A DNA stretch of 64,000 nt from Enoplosus armatus. Its lineage: Eukaryota > Chordata > Actinopteri > Centrarchiformes > Enoplosidae. Within the stretch, counting starts at the first letter, position 1, and each line of letters opens with the position of its first letter. Shown piece by piece: positions 12,013 through 23,900 of this stretch. Location: assembly GCF_043641665.1 (NCBI RefSeq), contig NC_092183.1, positions 23,346,501 through 23,410,500 of the forward strand. The letters run 5' to 3'. A program made the position numbers and the translations under genes. The notes below the pieces were generated by a model. The model searched no databases and was not told the DNA's origin. It saw only the letters and a list, made by a program, of their open reading frames with translations.

Positions 12013-13630
12013 TGACCTGACGAGCGTGTAGCCCTCTCTCTGTCTCTTTCTCCCCCCCTCTCCTCCTTATCTCACCTGCCCGACCAAATATCGATCTTCC
12101 TCTCGCCTCCCTGCCCCCCCCCTACACACACCCCACCTTCCTTGCTCACTCTCCTCCTCCCTACCCCCCTACCTCCTTCCCCTCCACACCAGTCCTCCCT
12201 GCAGCCCGGGAGCCGCCCAGCTGAAGCCAGGCAGCGGCAGCCTCAGCCTCCTTTTCCCCCATCCAGGACTCTCTGTGGATCAGACAGCTTCCTCCTCCCC
12301 AACCCTCTCCTCCTCTTCCTATTTCTCCTCCTCGCCCCCCTCCTCGTCCTCAGCCATAAGTCTCCAGGCCATTTCTAACTTTCTACTCTTTTCTTAATGT
12401 GAAAAATGGAAAAAGAAATGCTAAGGGAACATGATGTTCAGATGAAGAGTTAGATGGAAATACTCAGTAATGTGTTCATTTTCTGTTCGCTTTTCCTCTA
12501 TATAAACAACTCTTGTGTAAAATAGATCTCACTTAGACATGATTTTTCCGAGGTGTTTTATTTTTTGCAGAGCAGAAAAACTGGTTGAATACTTTTTTTT
12601 CCCCTTTTGCCCCATCATTAATCATTTTTAAGCTTAAAAAACCCCCCCAACAAACGTGACAGAAAGAAGAGAAGCTGTAGCTAACACCCAGAGGCGCTGA
12701 CTGAAACGTTACCCTTACTCACCTCCACCGCTTCTAGACTTGCACTGTAACTCTTTTTGGGACAATCCCTCTCACATCTCCTTCCCCCACAGTTTGTAAC
12801 AAACTATGGCAGGCCATACATTTGAATTGAATTGTTCTTGCTGAAAATGCTACAGAAGATTATTGAGTGTAAAGTAAAAAAAAAAAACAATTGGTGTCCA
12901 AACACTCCAAATATGCAGTTCATCATCAGCAGCTCCTTTTTTAAAAGACACGTTGAACAGCACTATCCCCACATTTTCTCTCATGTGCTTTGATGGGTCT
13001 TTGCAACACAGATCAGTTGCACTCTCAGACCACGCTGTTAAAACAGTTTTCTGCATGACAAATAGCTGTTGTGATTTTTCTTTTACTTATGAATAATAAT
13101 TAGCTTTGTCCACTTTCAATTGTTTTGATTGGCACTTGATTATATAAAAACTTAACGTGGGAAGAACCTGTTTTTGGTTAATTTTCTCACACGTCTCCCT
13201 CTCCCACTATTGGGCACCCCCGTATAACCACCTATCATACTAGAAACAGAGCCCTTAACCACACTGAGACATATTCCAGCGGCAAGTCGACTGTCAAGCT
13301 GCCCGGCTGAAGGGGGCCTAACTCGTCGGGGAGGGGATGGGAGGGGATGGGAGGGGGAGGGGGGGGGAGGGGAGTGGAGAAGCTGGAGAAGCTGGAGAAG
13401 GATGCACTCAGCTGGAACCGAAGCTCAAGCTCCTGGAGACGGTCCTAGAAACAAGCACCTTGAAGGCAGCTGGGAGAGGGCTGGCTGTCCGGGGGGGATG
13501 TGTCAGGACATGGAAAAGGGACTGCAGTGGCCACAAAAAAAACAAAAAAAAAAAAACCCACCATGTAACAACTGTTTGATCTGGTCCCAATATTGTTTCA
13601 TAATAAAGATGGCTAACCATTTGGCCTCAC
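12013..13630 (+). other. ube2l3 3' UTR with CT-rich and G-rich blocks
   Basis: The sequence after the stop is strikingly pyrimidine-rich at about 12040-12360 and G-rich at 13328-13374. The open frame at 12142-12378 is low-complexity sequence, not a gene. A poly(A) signal AATAAA is at 13602-13607. Confidence 0.6.
13602..13607 (+). terminator. Poly(A) signal, ube2l3
   Basis: AATAAA on the gene strand, about 1.6 kb after the stop codon and not closely followed by another gene on this strand. Confidence 0.5.
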
Positions 13631-13639
13631 TGTCTGCCT

Positions 13640-14380
13640 GGTAGTCAAGTGGATGTTGCACGTGTTTGGCTTTTGATGAATAGACAGGAAGAGAGCCCAT
13701 CAACATGATTTGATGAACAGTTTGGTTGAAATCAACTTCAAAGTGAATTAAATAAACGGAACATTACAAACTTTGTTAAATAGTTACTAATTCTTCCAGT
13801 GTACAGCAGCTGTAGGACAACTCATTACTGGAGACCATTTGCAGTGTTAGAAAAGTAGCAATGTAGAAAGACTTCATTGCAAAATAGACAACTTTAATTA
13901 TTAAGTTAAATGACCTATGAGCCCCTGTGACTTTTATATTATTATTGGATAGTAGATGTGTAAGAAGCTGCTGGCCAGTGAATCGAATGGTATCTACTTT
14001 ATATTCTGTTGCATATTTAAATCTATAACAGTGAGGTCATATAAGAAAAAGTTCACTATTTGTTTATAAAATTCAAATCTGGCAAAGTAACCAGAAACTA
14101 TAGATGTGAAATAAATTAATATTTGAGCCTTTAATGCAAATCTTAATTGTGAACATCATCAAACGGATTAACGTGAGTTAAAGTCACTGACCGATCCTGC
14201 AACAGTGGTGAAGGAAGTGTTCAGATCCTCTATTTCAGTAAAAGTATTACCACAAGGACAAATACTCTCAAAATGTACTTTTAAGTATAAGAAGAAATGC
14301 ATGATGGCCTGATGGTCACATGCTGCAATATTTGATTATTATTACTGATGCATTAACGTGAGCAGCGTTTTAATGTTGTA
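13640..14380. other. ube2l3-ydjc intergenic, first part
   Basis: AT-rich sequence without recognisable exons or RNA genes. Confidence 0.35.
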
Positions 14381-14383
14381 GTT

Positions 14384-14800
14384 CAGTGGTTCCCAACCTG
14401 GGGTCACCAAAGCTCCATGGGCGGGGGTCGTGAAGCCCTCTTGATTTTAAGGGTCTAAGAATTTATATACACATATATATATATATATATGTGTATATAA
14501 ATATAATATACATACACTTAATTTCTGTGAAGAAGACAACTAAATTTAAGGGTTATTTTAGATTTTTTATTTATTTATTATAAATGGACAGATGGATATT
14601 AAAATATAAGGTAAAATCCTCTGATACATTGCAATATCCACAGGAAATAGTTGATTCAGAATTTTATACAAATTGCTATTTTTACACAAACTTCCTGCAG
14701 GTATTAGGTTCACTTTTTAGGTTAATTGTACAGTTAATTGTTCTGTGCTGTTATTGTTTTTTTTATGCAATGAATATAATGAAATATACAGAAAGATTGA
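14384..14800 (+). mobile_element. hAT nonautonomous element, right end lost
   Basis: The left terminus CAGTGGTTCCCAACCTGGGGTC is shared with the 3081 family, and the interior (gaagaagacaactaaattt, cttcctgcaggtatta) follows the same order. An (AT)n tract lies inside at about 14464-14490. The right terminal repeat is not found; the copy runs into the microsatellite at 14820. Confidence 0.75.
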
Positions 14801-14819
14801 CAGCAAGACACTGTTACAT

Positions 14820-14850
14820 ATATATATACATATATGTGTGTGTGTGTGTG

Positions 14851-14905
<55 letters not shown>
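14820..14905. repeat. Compound (TA)n-(GT)n-(TA)n microsatellite
   Basis: (GT)8 at about 14836-14851 is followed by a pure TA run to about 14905. The open frames across it are repeat artefacts. Confidence 0.95.
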
Positions 14906-14908
<3 letters not shown>

Positions 14909-15309
14909 TGTATATATAGAGAGAGAGCGAGAGAGAGAGTTATATACACACACCAACCCTAATACAGGGATTATGACACGTATAAATCCTTATTAAACAG
15001 ATTTAAACAGTAACGGTACTTATTCTAATGATCCGGTAAGGACGAGTCAATTCAGCATGTGTGTGGTGTTGGTCCGCTTCCTGCCTGGTCTGCTGCGCTG
15101 TGGTCTGTGCCACCTCCTTACAGCACTCCGCCCTTAATCTGGATCTGATTCATTGGCAGTAACAGAAGAAGCAGGCTCAGTCTGTAGAGGCTCAGTCACT
15201 GACCTTAAGACAGGAAAAACCAGTCCCCCGTTGAACCTCACCTGCTTCATCATCATCATCATTTGTCTTGCAGTGACCTAAATGATTACTGTGTGCAGTG
15301 TTAGCAGGG

Positions 15310-15680
15310 TCAATCCCATACAGTGGTGAAAAGTAACTAAGTACATTTACTCAAATACTGAGGGCAGGTTTGAGGTACTTCACTTGAGTACTCCCATTGT
15401 TTTCCATCTTCTTCTTCACTTCATTTTAGAGGGAAATGTACTTTTTACCCTTGACTGGATTGTTATAAATTAAAACGGAATATTAAGTAGTCTCAATTAG
15501 CACCAGTTGGACATAGTAGTGGTGGGAAGTAACCGAGTACAGTTACTCAAGTACTGTACTGAAGTGCAGTTTCTTTTCTATTTGATGCTACTTTATACTT
15601 TTACTCCACTGAAGTACAAAGAAGTACTCAGTGTATAGCATTAAGTGTATTTTACAGCTAGTTACTAGTTACTTCACAGA
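15310..15680 (+). repeat. 'AGTGGTGGAAAGTAAC' repeat, two adjacent partial copies
   Basis: Two starts of a dispersed teleost element (agtggtgaaaagtaacta near 15322 and agtggtgggaagtaacc near 15520) are each followed by the diagnostic tactcaagtac-type core. The same family forms the full element at 26630-27388. Confidence 0.7.
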
Positions 15681-16267
15681 TTAAAATGTAACATACAAAA
15701 CCTATGAGTTTATAAACTATGATGCATAGTTATAGAATAAAAGCCCCACGTTCACTACTTGTCAATTGGTTTGGGTAATTTGTATTAATTTAACACTCAT
15801 TTGAGAATTTGCACCACAATATCAACTCATGTGGATTGTGCATTAACAGCTAATTTTGTGGCCCCGTTTTGTCAAGGGGGGCCGTGTGTCAAAATGTAGC
15901 TTTAAGAGCTTTATTATTTTAGTTAACATCACCCTCACATGGTGCATTTTATTGAATAAAGTTGTGTTTAATTACATTTATTCCAGAGTAAGAACCGGAA
16001 CACCTGTTGCATTGTACTAAAAGGGAACTTGAAGGCTCCAGGACACCCCCTAGGTATAGTAGGTTAAGGTGGTCAGTGTTGGAGCAAACACATTGTACAA
16101 CTAAAATGCATGTACAACTAAAATGGGCAATACTCAGTTCTTAAACTTAAACAAGGTAGAGACTCTTTGCCTTTATTGGGGCAAAAAAAAGACTGTTGAA
16201 CTAGCAAAAGAAACCAGAGCATTCCCACTCTTTGATCCAGATGGATAAAATATGGCCCCCACTGACA

Positions 16268-16817
16268 TTAAAGGGGACCTCTTATCCTCATTTCCAGCTC
16301 TGTGTTTTCATTTTGTGATTCCACTAGAGCAGCTTTGCATAATTCACAGTTCAAAAAAGTCCTGATTTATCTCCTCCTGGCCCTTCATGCAGCCCCTCAG
16401 TTCACCCTCTGTCTGAAACAAGCCGTTTGAGCTCCTGTCTCTTTAAGGCCCCCCTCCCTAAAAGCCCACTTTCTTCTGATTGGCCGGCCAAGTTCCGGAA
16501 GTCTTGGGAAGAATTTCCAAAGGCAAACTGTAAACCTAACGTTACTAAGCAACGCTGACATAAACATAAACATCTGGTCTGTGCCTGGAGCAGAGATACC
16601 ATATAAGGACATCCGGGCCTATCTGACATCAGATAGACACGGCGGTTAAATAAAACTGAAATGGAGCGTTCAGAGCAGTCTGGAGCCTGAGATTACTTTT
16701 ACATACAGTACGTTTACCGCATTATTTGGCAACTTTGGCAACATTTAGTATGAATATCCAACATTCTATTATATATATGACAGAAAATAAGGAAAAGCAT
16801 AGTAGGTCCTCTTTAAA
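16268..16817. mobile_element. piggyBac-like MITE, TTAA-flanked
   Basis: Ends are TTAAAGGGGACCTCTTATCC and the inverted TTTAAAGAGGACCTACTATG, with terminal TTAA tetranucleotides. The interior holds cctgtctctttaaggcccc and no ORF. It resembles the element at 62051-62570. Nonautonomous piggyBac-type origin is inferred from the TTAA ends. Confidence 0.65.
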
Positions 16818-16819
16818 GA

Positions 16820-17980
16820 TAAAGGAAGACATTGCATTTGGTATTGGTGACTGGGCTCGCTGGCAGTGAAAGTGTTAGAAAGTGCTGTGAAGCTTTCAGA
16901 TTTACACACGGACAAAACGTCAGACACCAGCTTGACATCATTTATTAGCCATTGGATCTACAAGCTGTCCAGTTCTGATCTGGTTGTGTCGATTCAAATA
17001 TAGCAATGCATTAAAAAAAAGTTTCAACGGAAACTTTATGAAAATACAAGATTTCATAGCTATAAATATTACAATCATACTGTACTGTTACAGGCGATTT
17101 AAAATGTGAACACACACTTGGCAGGTGGTTAGATGTTCAGTGCTACTTGTGCTACATGGACCTGAGATAATTGGAAATCATCAGTGTTTCTGATCGTCTA
17201 AAGCACTTCGTAACCTAGGTTTTGAAAGGTGCTTCTACTTGGCGAGTGCAGCGTATGATGATGGACAAAACTACATTATACAACCCCAAGTTGTACTGAC
17301 TGTGTGCAATGAAGGGCATGTGGGTAGTGCTGTAAAGCAGCAGCTAGTATGGCTTACACAAAGAAATTCACGTCTCCACACACTTTGGAAACTTCCAAAG
17401 GAGAACATAGTGTTCCAGTTTTTTGTGCTTCTGTGCCCTGTGAGGTTCTACAGAGGGCTGTAGTCCCGGAGTCTATAACTCAGTACAGTCTCTCATTGAA
17501 GGTTCCTTCATCTTTTGATTCTGAAAATGTGAAACATGTTCCTGGGTTTAAATCCTTCATGATTTTAAATCAAAGTTAAAAGATCTATTAGCTAGGAATC
17601 AAAAAGCTACAGCTTGCATAAAGTTTTGCCAGCACTGGAATCTTTCTATACTTTTAGGAGTTGCCTGTTTAAAAAGATCAAATGTGCTACTGTTACGGTC
17701 ACGTCTGGACTACAGAGAGTGCTCCCAATCGACATGCTCCTGTCTGTTGAGGTGGTAACCTTTAACCTGTGAACCCTTCAGCTTATTGGAAATAGTGTAC
17801 ATTAAAGGCAGCTAAAAACTACAATAAAAGTGTTAATTAAGGTCATGTTGCAGGGCGGATTGGTGTTTTTTACAAATGCCTAGTGTGATTCTTGTTGTTT
17901 CGTTTACTTGTGGAACAGAAGCTGGGAAACTGGGTTTCTCTACAGTACACATACATGTTTGTCACGTTTAGACGGCAGTA
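16820..17980. other. Intergenic / likely ydjc 3' UTR
   Basis: Part of this interval should be the 3' UTR of the minus-strand ydjc gene. No clear poly(A) signal could be chosen and no other gene is seen. Confidence 0.35.
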
Positions 17981-17981
17981 G

Positions 17982-20900
17982 TTAGAGGTCTTTGAAGGCA
18001 CAGAGCTGCACTTTCTCCTGGCCGTAGAAGGCCAGCAGGGACGGGTCTCTGAGCACGCTCAGCTCATGCTGCCTGTCAGCTGACTGAGAGAAGTCATCTG
18101 GGCCCTCTCCGCAGCCTCCTTCCTGGGGGTGACTGGGGTAACCCGGGTGGACCATGAGCTCTGCTGTGACCACAGGCTGATTAGAGTCTGATGCGCTGCA
18201 GGAGGTAGTGCCTGAGGGCCCCGCAGCCAAGGCGTGGCTGAGGGCCCTCTGAATGTTGGGGACGGACATGTGCTGGCCCATGGTGGTCAGTCCCAGGTAC
18301 ACGTCTGGCCACCTGTGGACATGGAAAAGGTTTAATCCCTGACTGGCTGTAGAACTGGTTTGACTCCTAACTCATTAGAAAAGGTTTTGGAGGAATCAGG
18401 AGGAGAGCTCAGACCACACGTCAGTTTGAGGGTCCCCCCTCCGTTTGGTGTTTTAGTGTCTCATACATATGTTCAGTGATGGTTAGTCTGCCACCCCTTC
18501 CGCTAACTGCGCGTTCCTGTTTTCAGGGTCCGTGGTTTTAACGGATCCAGTGCGCGTGTGCCGTTTTCTTTAGCGGGGATTAAACCATTTTAATGCCAGG
18601 GCTCGCCACCCCGCACGCAAGTGTTCCACCAAATCAAGTTCCCACCAGGCACTATTTTGCAACGGCACCGTCGCTGCATCCTGGGCTTAGCGCTGCCCAA
18701 GACGATTGTGATTGGTTTAAAGAACAACGATGGGTTGAGCCAGACCTTTCTCCAAAGTGTGGAGAGGGGTCTGGCTATGCGAGACTAAGTGATGGTTAAA
18801 GATGCCCAGATGCTCCTAACAATGCTTAAGAAGCTATTTGAGTGCACAGCTGTGAAAACAGCTGTGACAAGTGATATCTGACCAGCTGACCAGATAACTT
18901 CCACGGAGCACAAACTTTCAGACTACCTGCTCATCGTTCTTGGGGACGGTAGCAGAGCAAACCTCGGCCATGAACTGCCAACACACAGATAGCACATAAA
19001 GTGTCCACACCAGGGATAAAAAAATAGAAAAAACACACTGGACCATTGCTGCACCATATTAAAGGATCGCTCTGTCCCCCGTGCAGCTTTGGAAGTCTCT
19101 GATCAGCGGCCTGGTTCATCTTCTCCCGACTCACAGACAGAAACTAAAAATCTGCTGAACCTGCGGTCCAGACTGCGAGGTGATGGACCAACAAGCTAAA
19201 ACTGGAGTTACAGGCCTGCTTTGACTGCACTTATTGGAGTGTTTTTGAGGCTGGAGCTGCAGACCTGGATAAACTCTCTGACACTGCAGCAGCAAAGAGA
19301 AGCTGCACTGAGAGCTGACGACCCTGCGTCAGTGTGGAGAGAGAGGCCTGTAGGACATCACCAGTTACAGGAAACCCCCACACCGCGGAGAACATGATAA
19401 GCCCACACTCACACCCCTCCCCCACTCCGACTCAGACCAAATCAGGTGTTTTACGGCAAAAATTGCCAGTCCTCTCTTTCATTTGAATGTGGGTAGTCAG
19501 TTTAGGCTGCGGTGGTGGTGACCGCAGGGGGTGATGAAAAAAACTTTCAGAGACTGGTGCTGGCCCATCGGAAAGACATTGCAGGCCCCCTGCTGGACCC
19601 CCCTGCAGTTTTCCTACCGGGCAAATAGGTCAGTGGATGGAACAAACAACATGGAAAAAAACAAACAATCTGCAACAGGGACATGACGTTTCACCCCGTT
19701 TTTAGAGCATCAAATAACTGATTCAAACGTATCAGAAAAAGGAACACTTTATTTGACATGTACTTGTTGTTACATGTATTTTTTTTGTCCGCTAACATGG
19801 AGGGAGGCGAGGCTTATGACCTATACTGCACCCAGCCACCAGGGGGCGATCGAGACGTTTTGGCTTCACTTTTAGGGAGCTGTCATGTCGTATCTTTATG
19901 TACAGTCAATGGTCTGAAGTATGTGTGGTGCACATTCTGTCTTTGTAAATACCACTTCATTAGATTAACATACATTTCAGACTAATGAAAATACTGAAAA
20001 GATTAATTTCACTCCACTGTCCACACACACACACACACACACCCACCCCAACAGACCTGATTCCATAACGTGTGAAGACAGGGATGGAGTCCAGAGCGTC
20101 CTTCTCCACTTGTGTGTAGAAGCTTCGGAGGTGTGCTGGCAGCCACGGGCAGCTGTGTAAACCTGGCTCGACTGGAACACGAGTGTATGGAATCCTGAGA
20201 TCTGACAGGACCCGTGCAAACACGTCACGCACCTCTGCAACACACGGCACAAACAACATCAATACTCTCACCTGCCTGTCACCTGAGCCCCTGGGGCTGT
20301 ATTGGTTAACATTATTTCATTGACTTAATGTAGTCATCGTTGTGGAAAACAATTTATGCAAAAACTAGCAAAACACTTGGTCAAGAAATGCAACATTATT
20401 GACATTTATCAAGCTGAATGACAAACATTCATAAAAGATTTACAGCAGAACCTTTTAAAGGACATCTGATCATTTTTCAACAGGGTTTGTCTTTTGGAAA
20501 CCCTTGGATGCAACATAGATCACTGCTCGCTCCGTTTAAGTGTGTGTACAATACATAATTGTGTTTTGTGCTCCCAGTGGCAGGCTGAGAGTCCCACCTT
20601 GCATCCCTGTCTCTGCACACTGTGAGCCAGGCCAGAGATTTTGGCCGTTCTCTTGGATGCTGAGCTAAAATTTCAAAGCCATATCAACTTACTACCATCT
20701 CAAAAACATAACTAGGATTAAAAGGATGTCTGCATAACCAAGACTTAGAAAAAGCCAGGATGGACTACTGCAACGCTCTTTTCCCTGGCATATTGGGAAA
20801 AAAAGCCCTGCCAGAGTCCTAACAAAAGCAAGGAAGTATGATCACGTCACTCCAGATCTCAGATCATCGCACTGGCTTTCAGTCCGCCAGAGAATTGACC

Positions 20901-23900
20901 ATAAGATACATCTGCTCGCCGTCAAGGCACTCAATGGCCTTGGTCCCAAATACATCACTGATATGTTAATACCCTAGGAGCCCCCCCCCCCCATGAACTC
21001 TCAGGTCATCTGGGTCACGTCTGCTTGCAGTTTATTGGGTTAAAGCTAAACGTGGTGAAGCAGCAGTTTAGTTGCTATGCCATAGCTGCCTGGGACAGAC
21101 TTCCAGATGAGCTTATCTAAGCTCCAACCTTCACCACTTTTAAAATCCAGACTAAAATCCTTGCTTTTAGTTCATTTTCTTTTAAATCAAATTGTGTGTT
21201 AGTTTGTGTTTCTATTCTGTGTGCCTCTGCTTTTTATTGTTTCTTGTGCTTTTCCCCCCGTGTACTCTGTAAAGCACTTTGGGTTGCCTTTGGGTATGAA
21301 ATGTGCTATGTAAATAAATTTGCCTTCGCCTTGCCTACGATTACTTACTGAAGGTTAGTTTTACGCATACAAACAGGAGGTTGTATGTAAGTATGTAAAA
21401 CAGCAGCCTTTTCCTTGATGACACTGTCGGACCCCGGCCTACTCCGGTAGGAGCTTGTGGTGCACAATATGCTTATAATATAAAAAGGACTAGACACTAT
21501 GTAGAACATACATTTACTGCATAATTTGAGTGAGTATGTGTCAAACGAATGTACTTTTCTGTTGTTGCATCTTTTTCTCTCAGTACAAAACAATAATAAT
21601 ATAAAGACATGCGCTGACATCAGTATGTAATAGAACAGAAGTGGGACAGAGCAGTGAGAATGCAGTGAATTCTGGGTATTGTAGACTGGGATTCATTTGT
21701 GACAGATCCCACACTAGGAGCATGAAGTGTAACCTCCCAGACTAGGACGGCACCCATTATGTGGACTCCACCTCGTCCTATGTGGCTTGCCAATAAATGT
21801 TCTTAAATATCTAATGTTAACTATGAGTGTGCAATAGCAGTTGCAGTTACTACTTCTTTGCATTACCTGGCAGTACATGGACGTGTTGGTGTCCGTCCAT
21901 GTGGTGGGGCAGGTGACCCGTCAGTTCCCTGAACAGCTTGACCTGGGCTTTCAGCTCCAGCTCCACCTGGAGGAAGGAGAAAACACACCTTGGAGGTCAT
22001 TGTACTGGAGAAAAAAAAATGGCTTCCTCTTCTTCTGTTGGGAGCTGCATATTAACAAGAGATACTTTGCTGAATGCGCCTGCTGTTGGTTAGCTAGCAG
22101 TGTGTCGCCAAACACTGTCCATGACTTCAACTTCAATAATCTCATGCCATGATCAGGGGTCTCATTTAAAAAACAGTGGGTCTCATGCAGTAACATTCTC
22201 TTAAATGTATCTTCTATTTTCTGTTAAAGAAAAAAATAAGATGCACCAAACGTGCTTAACCATAGGTAACGCCCCCTAAGCACTATATAAGGGCAGGTGT
22301 TGTGCCGTGTACAAAGTCCAAGAATTGGAGAGATGCCACCAAAAAAAGGCTGGAAGAAGAAGAACTTCAGCAGTAGTGAAGTCGAGGTACTGTTGAATGT
22401 TAAAAAAGCGTTGCAGGAAAATCAAAAACCCAGCGACGGCAAAACATAAGTGATGCTGCAAATGCCGAGTCAGCAGAGGGACGCACAGTAACTGACATTA
22501 AAAGAAAATGGTTCGACATGAAAATGGAAGAATTGAACCCTGCATTGCCCAAGCCAAGCGCTTTTATAGTCTTAACTGGGATCAATGGACCAATAGTATT
22601 TCTTTAGACCACGAACTTAATAATCCAATCATTGTAATTACTCTAAACACATAATAATCTAAATTTGATTATATGATATTCATGTGTTTTTTTTTTTTAC
22701 ATTCCTCAAATTCAAAACGTATGTTTCCTTGTGTTGGACAGTTTGTGGACTGTGAAAACAAGATGTTTATTTCTTATCTTACCTAAGAGAAGAGCAAATA
22801 TAAGAAAACACTGGTGAATTCCAGAAATCAATGGGTACTAACAAAATAAGAACAACTTGTGGATACGAACAAAAAATAACAGGAATATTCTTCGTACATC
22901 GCTGAATGTGCACACAAAGGGCAAGAATGGTGTACGGTAAAAAATAAATAAATAAATAAAAATCATACTTGACATACCTTTATAAATCACAGTCCACCTG
23001 GAAATGTGCGCATGTGGATCAGCCTCATATCCCTCAACACACCCACATTTAACCATAAGTGGTCAATGCAAAGCACCACATAAATATTGATGCATATAAA
23101 TGAGCCTGATAGGCTATGAATCTAAAAGAAAAAAAAAGAATTCTTGTAGACTTTGAGGCTGAGACTGACCAGCCCCCTCCTCCTCACATCAGCAGCAGAG
23201 GGAGGATGGAGGGTGACACAGGACTGTTGGAAAGCCTTTCTGAACAGGGAGTCCAATTAGTTTTAGGTGAATCTGCATTATTGAGTAACTGAGTATTCCA
23301 AGTTATTTGAATGGTTTTTGTAGCATATGCATGCTTCAATGAGGACACAAGGTCTGGCATTAATTGGTATTAATCTACGGATGGTGATGGTTGTGTTAGA
23401 ACTTCAGACTTCTCAATCTGAAAACCTATTTTTTATTTAGGTTTTTACTGTTACAGTAAGGGCACCCTCACATTCGCAGGGAAACGATTGGTGTCAACAG
23501 TCAACAGTCATATAGTCAGAATACACATCTGGCACCGCTTTGTGTCTTGTGAATCATCAGAATCAGAATCAGAATCAGAATCAGAAACTGTTTATTGCCA
23601 AGTAACATACATTACAAGGAATTTGCTGTGGTCTGAAGGTGCTATTGTTTTGATATCAAATAAGTAGAATATATAAGCTAAAATAAGAATAAGAATAAAA
23701 ATAAAAATAAGATAAGATAAATAACAACAGTGCAGTGACCACTGCCCGTAGATATGAACAGATCTACGGGCTCAGCAATACGTGCATACAACACGACTAG
23801 ATGAATTCAAGCCAGTCACAAACCGGGCTTTGGAGCGGCGTACCTGTTTCATGCTGAGCTGGCCCCTCTCCAGGGCCTGACGGAAGCCCATCTTCCCAAG

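Noticed and set aside
13408..13644. Open frames on both strands around 13.4-13.7 kb
   Set aside because: They lie in the ube2l3 3' UTR and in A-rich and G-rich sequence; no domain and no splice support.
14584..14996. Three overlapping ORFs of repeated Ile-Tyr or Thr-His residues
   Set aside because: They are translations of the (TA)n/(GT)n microsatellite.
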